Below, piece after piece: positions 13,837 through 18,593 of a stretch of DNA of 18,593 bases; within the stretch, counting starts at the first letter, position 1; each line of letters opens with the position of its first letter. The position numbers were made by a program, and so were the translations under genes. A model generated the notes under the pieces. That model did not search any database. It worked only from the letters and a program-made list of their open reading frames with translations, and was not told the origin of the DNA. The stretch spans positions 1 through 18,593 of the forward strand of contig CAYFNI010000043.1 of assembly GCA_964344495.1 (NCBI GenBank), read 5' to 3'. Source of the DNA: UBA6136 sp964344495 (GTDB taxonomy: Bacteria; Pseudomonadota; Gammaproteobacteria; Methylococcales; Methylococcaceae).

Positions 13837-14733
13837 ATGAACATCAACGGCGTACAGATCGACGCGACCTTCGCCGAAGCGTTTCCGATGCGTGGGACGC
13901 GCATCATCATTACCGCGCAGAATGCCCGCTGGGCCCGGATTGCCGCGCAGACCATGACCGGGTTCGCCACATCGGTCATTGCCTGCGGTTGCGAGGCTGG
14001 GATCGAGCGTGAACTCGATCCCAGCGAGACGCCCGATGGCCGTCCCGGCGTGGCGGTGCTGATCTTCGCGATGGGCGGCAAGACGCTGGCCAAGCAGGTC
14101 GAAACCCGGGCCGGCCAATGTGTGCTGACCTGTCCCACCACGGCGCTGTTTTCCGGCCTGCCCGAGGGCGACCCGATAGCGCTGGGCAAGAACCTCCGCT
14201 TCTTTGGCGACGGCTTCCAGATTTCGAAGCGCATCAACGGCCGCCGGTACTGGCGCGTGCCGGTGATGGACGGCGAATTCCTGTGCGAGGAAACCACCGG
14301 CATGATCAATGCCGTGGGCGGCGGCAACTTTCTGATCCTGGCCGAAAGCCAGCCGCAGGCCCTGGCGGCCTGTGAGGCGGCGGTGGAGGCGATGCGCCGG
14401 CTGCCCAACGTCATCATGCCGTTCCCCGGCGGCGTGGTGCGTTCCGGCTCCAAGGTCGGCTCGAAGTACAAGGCACTGAACGCATCGACCAACGATGCCT
14501 ACTGCCCAACCCTCAAGGGTCAGACACGCAGCCAGCTGAGCCCGGAGATCGAGTCGGTGATGGAGATCGTGATCGACGGACTCAGCGCCGAGGACATCCA
14601 CAAGGCCATGCGTGTCGGCATTGATGCGGCCTGCAGCCTCGGTCCGCAGAACGGCATCCGCCGCATCAGCGCCGGCAATTACGGCGGCAAGCTGGGGCCC
14701 TTCCTCTTCCATCTGCAGGAGATCATGGCATGA
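13837..14733 (+). CDS. fhcD: Formylmethanofuran:tetrahydromethanopterin formyltransferase (FhcD)
   Basis: 298-aa formyltransferase, homologous over its full length to archaeal Ftr (about 297 aa). In bacteria it transfers the formyl group from N5-formyl-H4MPT to the methanofuran-like carrier, in the reverse of the methanogenic direction, and hands it to FhcA. Conserved segments include IDATFAEAFPMRGTRIIIT at the N-terminus, TGFATSVIACGCEAGIE, FPGGVVRSGSKVGSKYK, and the C-terminal GNYGGKLGPFLFHL. There is no signal peptide, so it is cytosolic. The start ATG 13837 has GAGAGGA about 10 bases upstream. Its stop overlaps the fhcC start by ATGA, so D and C are translationally coupled. The 46-base gap before it contains a run of seven C. 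Confidence 0.97.
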   Translation: MNINGVQIDATFAEAFPMRGTRIIITAQNARWARIAAQTMTGFATSVIACGCEAGIERELDPSETPDGRPGVAVLIFAMGGKTLAKQVETRAGQCVLTCPTTALFSGLPEGDPIALGKNLRFFGDGFQISKRINGRRYWRVPVMDGEFLCEETTGMINAVGGGNFLILAESQPQALAACEAAVEAMRRLPNVIMPFPGGVVRSGSKVGSKYKALNASTNDAYCPTLKGQTRSQLSPEIESVMEIVIDGLSAEDIHKAMRVGIDAACSLGPQNGIRRISAGNYGGKLGPFLFHLQEIMA

Positions 14734-15557
14734 GCGCATTGAGCTTCACGCTGAAGACCGACCTCCGTCAACGGGTCGACGTGTCGCCGCTGACCCCGGA
14801 CAGTCTGGCCGGAATGGCGCTGGCCGATATCGCGGCGATCGAACTGCAGAGCGGCAACCGCCGCGTCCGTGCCGATGCCCTGTTTCTGATCGAGGGTGAC
14901 GAGACCGCGCGGGTGGCGTTCAAGGCCGCGACCGACAAGCTGGATTTCATCGGCCGGGGCATGACCCAGGGCGAGATCGAAGTGCACGGCGATGCCGGCA
15001 GCTACCTCGGCCTGCACATGAAAGGGGGGCGCCTCACCGTGACCGGATCGGTAGGTGCCTATGCCGCCTGCGAACTGAAGAACGGAACCGTCGAGATTCG
15101 CGGCAACGCCGGCGATTTTCTCGGCGCCAGCCTGCCGGGCAACAAGAAGGGCATGGCCGGCGGCGTCGTCATCGTGCGTGGCAATGTCGGCGACCGAGCC
15201 GGCGACCACATGCGCCGCGGCGCCTTGCTGATCGAGGGCAATGCCGGCGACTACCTTGGCTCACGCATGACGGCGGGGACCATCGGCGTGCTGGGCACCA
15301 CCGGGCGCTACCTCGGTTTCGCCATGGGTCGCGGCACGCTGCTGCTGGCACAGGCACCGGCCGAGATACCCCCGACCTTCAATGATTGCGGCACCCACAC
15401 CCTGGGTTTCATTCCCTTGCTGCTGAACGGCTTTGCGGGATTCGATACGCCCTTCTCGGGCATGAGCGAGCAGCTCAAGCGGGTGCGCCGCTATGCCGGC
15501 GACCTGTGCGGACTCGGCAAGGGCGAAATTCTGATCGCAGTGGGCAACCCGGCCTGA
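14730..15557 (+). CDS. fhcC: Formyltransferase/hydrolase complex subunit C
   Basis: 275-aa homologue of FwdC, related to the C-terminal beta-helix domain of glutamate synthase (GXGXG). Repeats of the form G-x2-G-x3-G occur between about residues 75 and 195: GDAGSYLG, GSVGAYAA, GNAGDFLG, GNVGDRAG, GNAGDYLG and GTTGRYLG. They give a right-handed beta-helix that scaffolds the FhcABCD complex next to subunits A and D. No catalytic residues are expected. The start is ATG 14730 in the ATGA overlap with fhcD. The operon ends here: a hairpin with T5 overlaps the stop codon. Confidence 0.95.
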   Translation: MSALSFTLKTDLRQRVDVSPLTPDSLAGMALADIAAIELQSGNRRVRADALFLIEGDETARVAFKAATDKLDFIGRGMTQGEIEVHGDAGSYLGLHMKGGRLTVTGSVGAYAACELKNGTVEIRGNAGDFLGASLPGNKKGMAGGVVIVRGNVGDRAGDHMRRGALLIEGNAGDYLGSRMTAGTIGVLGTTGRYLGFAMGRGTLLLAQAPAEIPPTFNDCGTHTLGFIPLLLNGFAGFDTPFSGMSEQLKRVRRYAGDLCGLGKGEILIAVGNPA

Positions 15558-15580
15558 TTCGCCGGTCAGGCGTGATTTTT
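15552..15580 (+). terminator. Terminator of the fhc operon
   Basis: GCCTGA (15552-15557, including the fhcC stop) pairs with TCAGGC (15566-15571) around an 8-base loop, followed after four bases by TTTTT (15576-15580). A short but plausible intrinsic terminator that separates fhc from arsC. Confidence 0.55.
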
Positions 15581-15614
15581 CCCTTTAATCCCGTGCGACA
15601 GAGGTTTTGATCCC

Positions 15615-16106
15615 ATGCATGACCGCCCCCTGAACGTGCTGGTGCTCTGCACCGGCAACTCCTGCCGCAGTGTGATGGGTGAGGCCCTGTTGAACGCACT
15701 TGGGCAAGGCCGCTTCAAGGCCTACAGTGCCGGCAGCCATCCCATCGGGCGTATCAACGCCGGAGCACTGGCGACACTGGCTCGCCATGGCCTGCCCACC
15801 GAGGGCTATCACAGCAAATCCTGGGAGGCGCTGGGCGAAACCCCCATCGATATCCTCATTTCGGTGTGCGATGCCGCCGGCGGCGAGACCTGCCCGGCCT
15901 ATCTCGGCTCGGCCGTGCGCGGACACTGGGGTGTGGCCGATCCGGGGCATGTCGAAGGCACGCCGGAAGCGATCGAAGCCGCGTTTGATGCCACATTCGC
16001 CACGCTGCGGCGCCGCGTCGAGGCCTTCCTGGCCTTGCCGGTCGAGACGCTGAGCCGCGAGGCGCTGGGCGCCGAACTGGCCCGCATCGGGACCGATGTC
16101 GTCTGA
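15615..16106 (+). CDS. arsC: Arsenate reductase ArsC, low-molecular-weight phosphatase fold
   Basis: 163-aa cytosolic arsenate reductase of the thioredoxin-coupled, LMW-PTPase-like class. The phosphate loop is Cys12-TGNSC-Arg18 (C-x5-R). The two relay cysteines of the triple-cysteine mechanism are Cys85 and Cys93 in VCDAAGGETCP. The general acid Asp109 lies in WGVADPGH. Conserved YSAGSHP is also present. It reduces arsenate to arsenite, which the next gene exports. The start ATG 15615 has AGAGG 10 bases upstream. An extension after residue 145 (VETLSREALGAELARIG) is helical. The gap to acr3 is 10 bases, or an 11-base overlap if the earlier acr3 ATG is used. No ArsR gene is adjacent. Confidence 0.93.
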   Translation: MHDRPLNVLVLCTGNSCRSVMGEALLNALGQGRFKAYSAGSHPIGRINAGALATLARHGLPTEGYHSKSWEALGETPIDILISVCDAAGGETCPAYLGSAVRGHWGVADPGHVEGTPEAIEAAFDATFATLRRRVEAFLALPVETLSREALGAELARIGTDVV

Positions 16107-16116
16107 AGGCCACGTG

Positions 16117-17187
16117 ATGGCAAAACAGTCCTCAGCCGCAAATCCGACTACGCCGCCCCGGCGCCTGTCGTTCTTCGACCGCTACCTGACGGTCTGGGTC
16201 GGCCTCTGCATGCTGGCCGGCGTGCTGCTGGGAATGGCTTTGCCCGGGCCGGTGGCGGCGCTCCGCGGCGCCGAGATCGCCGGGATCAATCTGCCCATCG
16301 CCGGACTGATCTGGCTGATGATCACTCCGATGATGCTCAAGGTCGATTTTGCATCGGTGGCCGATGTCAGGCGCAATCCCCGCGGGCTGATCATCACGCT
16401 GCTGGTCAACTGGCTGGTCAAGCCGTTCAGCATGGCCCTGCTCGGCTGGGTGTTCTTCCGGCACCTGTTCCTGCCCTGGATCGGTCCGGCGGCGGCCGAT
16501 CAGTACACTGCCGGCGTCATCATCCTGGCGGCGGCGCCGTGTACGGCCATGGTGTTTGTCTGGAGTTATCTCACCGAGGGCGATCCGGGCTACACGCTGG
16601 TGCAGGTGGCGGTCAACGACCTGATCATGCTGGTCGCCTTTGCGCCGCTGGTGAGCGGGCTGGTGACCGGCGCATCCGGTTTGTCGGTGCCGTTCGATAT
16701 CCTGTTCCACTCGGTGCTGGCGTTCATCGTGCTGCCGCTGGTAGTGGGCGTGCTGCTCCGGCACTGGCTGATGCGCCGGAAGGGCGCGCGCTGGTTTGAA
16801 CAGGCTTTTCTACCGCGACTGCATCCGCTGGCGATTGCGGCGCTGTTGCTGATGCTGGTGCTGATGTTTGCGTTCCAGGCGGAAAACCTGGTGGGGCGCT
16901 GGTTCCATGTGGCCCTGATCGCGGTGCCGATTCTGATCCAGGTCTACTTCAACGCGGGGCTGGTCTACGGCTTGATGCGCTGGTTCAAGGTGAAGCAGGC
17001 GATTGCCGCCCCCGGTGCGCTGATCGGCGCGAGTAATTTCTTCGAGCTGGCGGTGGCCACCGCGCTCACCCTCTACGGACCCGAGTCCGGTGCCGCGCTG
17101 GCAACCGTGGTCGGCGTGCTGGTGGAAGTGCCGGTCATGCTCTCGGTCTGTGCCGTCTGCAACCGGACGCGTCACTGGTTTGCCTGA
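16117..17187 (+). CDS. acr3: Arsenite efflux transporter of the ACR3 family
   Basis: 356-aa polytopic inner-membrane protein with about ten hydrophobic helices, beginning LSFFDRYLTVWVGLCMLAG. ACR3 hallmarks are present: PMMLKVDF after helix 2, AAAPCTAMVFVWSYL with Cys142 (the conserved arsenite-binding Cys), VNDLIML, and ASNFFELAVA with Glu310 (a family-conserved acidic residue). It exports arsenite using the proton gradient and pairs with the adjacent ArsC. I chose ATG 16117 because GAAGG sits about 7 bases upstream; ATG 16096 in the same frame would add seven residues and overlap arsC. The last 16 bases overlap the convergent sensor-kinase gene. It is often also named arsB. Confidence 0.94.
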   Translation: MAKQSSAANPTTPPRRLSFFDRYLTVWVGLCMLAGVLLGMALPGPVAALRGAEIAGINLPIAGLIWLMITPMMLKVDFASVADVRRNPRGLIITLLVNWLVKPFSMALLGWVFFRHLFLPWIGPAAADQYTAGVIILAAAPCTAMVFVWSYLTEGDPGYTLVQVAVNDLIMLVAFAPLVSGLVTGASGLSVPFDILFHSVLAFIVLPLVVGVLLRHWLMRRKGARWFEQAFLPRLHPLAIAALLLMLVLMFAFQAENLVGRWFHVALIAVPILIQVYFNAGLVYGLMRWFKVKQAIAAPGALIGASNFFELAVATALTLYGPESGAALATVVGVLVEVPVMLSVCAVCNRTRHWFA

Positions 17188-18593
17188 CCGGGCCCGGCCG
17201 CTGACGGGTCGTCCCGCTGCGGCAGGTTGGCCAGCAGGGCTTCAATCTGCGCCGGCTCCAGCGGTTTGGCGAAATGCCGGTCAAATCCTGCCGCCTGGGT
17301 TCTCTGGCGATCCTGAAGCTGATTCCAGCCGGTGACGGCGACCATCACCACCGCCCTGCCCCACGGTTCCTTGCGAATGGCGCGGCAGGTGTCATAGCCG
17401 TCGATGCCCGGCATGCCGATGTCCATGAACACGACCCCGGGGCGCTGAGCTTGCGCCAAAGCGATGGCTTCATAGCCGTCGAAGGCCGTGTAGACCTGGT
17501 GCCCCTGCAGGCGCAGGGTCTGGCTCAGGCCTTCGGCGGCATCGCGGTTATCGTCGACGACCAGGATGCGGAGCGGGCTGAGGGCGTCGCTATCCGGCAC
17601 CGCTGTTTCGCACGGGGCATCGAGCTGGAGGGCCAGCGGCAGTTGAACTTCAAAGGAGGCTCCTCGGGACAGTCCTTCGCTGCTGGCCGTCAGCGTGCCG
17701 CCATGCAAAAGGACGAGATAGCGCGACAGGTTGAGTCCGATGCCCAGACCGCCATTGTGCTTCTGGATCGACTGGTCACCCTGCACGAACAGCTGAAAAA
17801 TACTGTTGAGCATCTCCGGGGCGATGCCGATGCCGTTGTCGGATACCGTGAGTCGGACGCTCCGCCCCACCTGCTGCACATCCAGTTCAATGTGGCCGCC
17901 ATTGGGCGTGAATTTGGCGGCATTGTTGAGCAGGTTGGACAGCACCTGCGATAGCCGTACCAGATCACCGTGGACATACAGCGGCATCTCCGGCAGGTGT
18001 ACCGTGCAGGTGTGCTGGCGCTCCTCCAGATTGGGTCTGCAGGTTTCGAGGGCACGTTCGACAACATCGGCGACGACTATCCGCGACTTGTTCAGCGTGA
18101 TCTTGCCGCTGGTGATGCGTGACACATCCAGCAGGTCGTTGACCAGTCGGGTGAGCTGATGGGTCTGACGTTCGATCACGCCCTGGCACCAGTCCAGATT
18201 TTCCGCATCTTCGGGGGCTTTTTTCAGCAGATAGGCGGCCGTGGTGATGGGCGCCAGCGGGTTGCGCAATTCGTGGGCCAGCATCGCCAGAAATTCATTC
18301 TTGCGCTGATCCTGCAACTTCAGTTCGTCGATGTGTTGCCGCACCAGCGACTCCAGTCGCAGGCGTTCGCTGATGTCGCGGCAAATGGTGACGGCGAACT
18401 CCACCGCCCCGGTGCGCGGATGTTTGAGCATGACCACAAGCTGGGACACGGCGACTTCCCTGCCGTCGCGGCGCCGCAGCGTGTTGTCGCTCAGCCAGCG
18501 CCCGTCGCGGAGGGCCGTCGGGATGCCCTCTTCGGCGACGCGTTGATAGGCGGATTGGGAGTGAAACAATCCGACCGGCAGGCCGTCCAGCGA
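17172..18593 (-). CDS. Hybrid sensor histidine kinase with receiver domain, 5' end beyond window
   Basis: 473 residues are visible and the frame is open to the right edge, so the N-terminus is missing. Visible domains in order: end of a PAS/PAC domain (residues about 1-78 of the fragment, RRRDGREVAVSQLVVM and EFAVTICRDISERLRLE); a short coiled coil; HisKA with phospho-His107 in MLAHELRNPLAP; HATPase with N-box LLNNAAKF, G1 DNGIGI (about 252-257) and G2 GGLGIGL; then a receiver domain (about 341-455) with Asp-Asp in VVDDN, phospho-Asp391 in MDIGMPG, Thr421 and Lys443. The internal receiver makes it a hybrid kinase that needs a phosphorelay partner or acts on its own receiver. The signal is unknown. 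Its 3' end overlaps acr3 by 16 bases, so a link to arsenic is not implied by orientation. Confidence 0.93.
   Translation of the reverse strand, partial: SLDGLPVGLFHSQSAYQRVAEEGIPTALRDGRWLSDNTLRRRDGREVAVSQLVVMLKHPRTGAVEFAVTICRDISERLRLESLVRQHIDELKLQDQRKNEFLAMLAHELRNPLAPITTAAYLLKKAPEDAENLDWCQGVIERQTHQLTRLVNDLLDVSRITSGKITLNKSRIVVADVVERALETCRPNLEERQHTCTVHLPEMPLYVHGDLVRLSQVLSNLLNNAAKFTPNGGHIELDVQQVGRSVRLTVSDNGIGIAPEMLNSIFQLFVQGDQSIQKHNGGLGIGLNLSRYLVLLHGGTLTASSEGLSRGASFEVQLPLALQLDAPCETAVPDSDALSPLRILVVDDNRDAAEGLSQTLRLQGHQVYTAFDGYEAIALAQAQRPGVVFMDIGMPGIDGYDTCRAIRKEPWGRAVVMVAVTGWNQLQDRQRTQAAGFDRHFAKPLEPAQIEALLANLPQRDDPSAAGPGQANQ

Noticed and set aside
1..18593. CRISPR array, tRNA, rRNA or complete insertion sequence
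   Set aside because: No regularly spaced direct repeats, tRNA or rRNA sequence or intact transposase gene was seen in the window.

Overview
The window looks like chromosome from a GC-rich proteobacterium with tetrahydromethanopterin-linked C1 metabolism. The lineage pointers are an RlmJ 23S rRNA methylase, SuhB, HemW, a Bat/DUF58 von Willebrand operon and above all a complete fhcBADC operon. Together they fit a methylotrophic or methanotrophic gammaproteobacterium (Methylococcales-like) best. A betaproteobacterium is not excluded, since no rRNA or marker-gene comparison was possible.

Layout. 1-486 is less GC-rich and has no recognisable intact gene. 487-1140 is a phage-repressor-like regulator (XRE HTH plus S24 domain). 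1298-2113 is suhB. 2149-3000 (minus) is rlmJ, divergent from hemW (3077-4228). hemW runs by a stop/start overlap into a tightly packed Bat operon: DUF58 protein (4228-5184), DUF4381 protein (5181-5663), BatA-like VWA protein (5660-6652), BatB-like VWA/TPR protein (6640-8608, broken by a 10-N gap) and BatD (8605-10347). Every junction overlaps, so this is one translationally coupled unit. The MoxR ATPase that normally leads such operons is absent. A 63-aa membrane protein lies convergently at 10344-10535.

10536-10759 is a regulatory segment holding a perfect 10-bp inverted repeat, a good sigma70-like promoter and a GC hairpin followed by six T. It leads into fhcB (10760-12037), fhcA (12120-13790), fhcD (13837-14733) and fhcC (14730-15557). 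Their products form the formyltransferase/hydrolase complex, which moves the formyl group from formyl-H4MPT to a methanofuran-like carrier and releases formate. This is the last step of H4MPT-linked formaldehyde oxidation. A likely terminator overlaps the fhcC stop. An arsenic pair follows: thioredoxin-type arsenate reductase arsC (15615-16106) and the Acr3 arsenite exporter (16117-17187), with no arsR in view. The window ends inside a hybrid sensor kinase on the minus strand (17172-18593), whose 3' end overlaps acr3 by 16 bases.

Most genes belong to known families. The points most worth a second look are the batB assembly break at the codons of its metal-ion motif, the hairpin at the very start of the predicted fhc transcript, the intercistronic hairpin before fhcA, and the MoxR-less hemW-bat arrangement.
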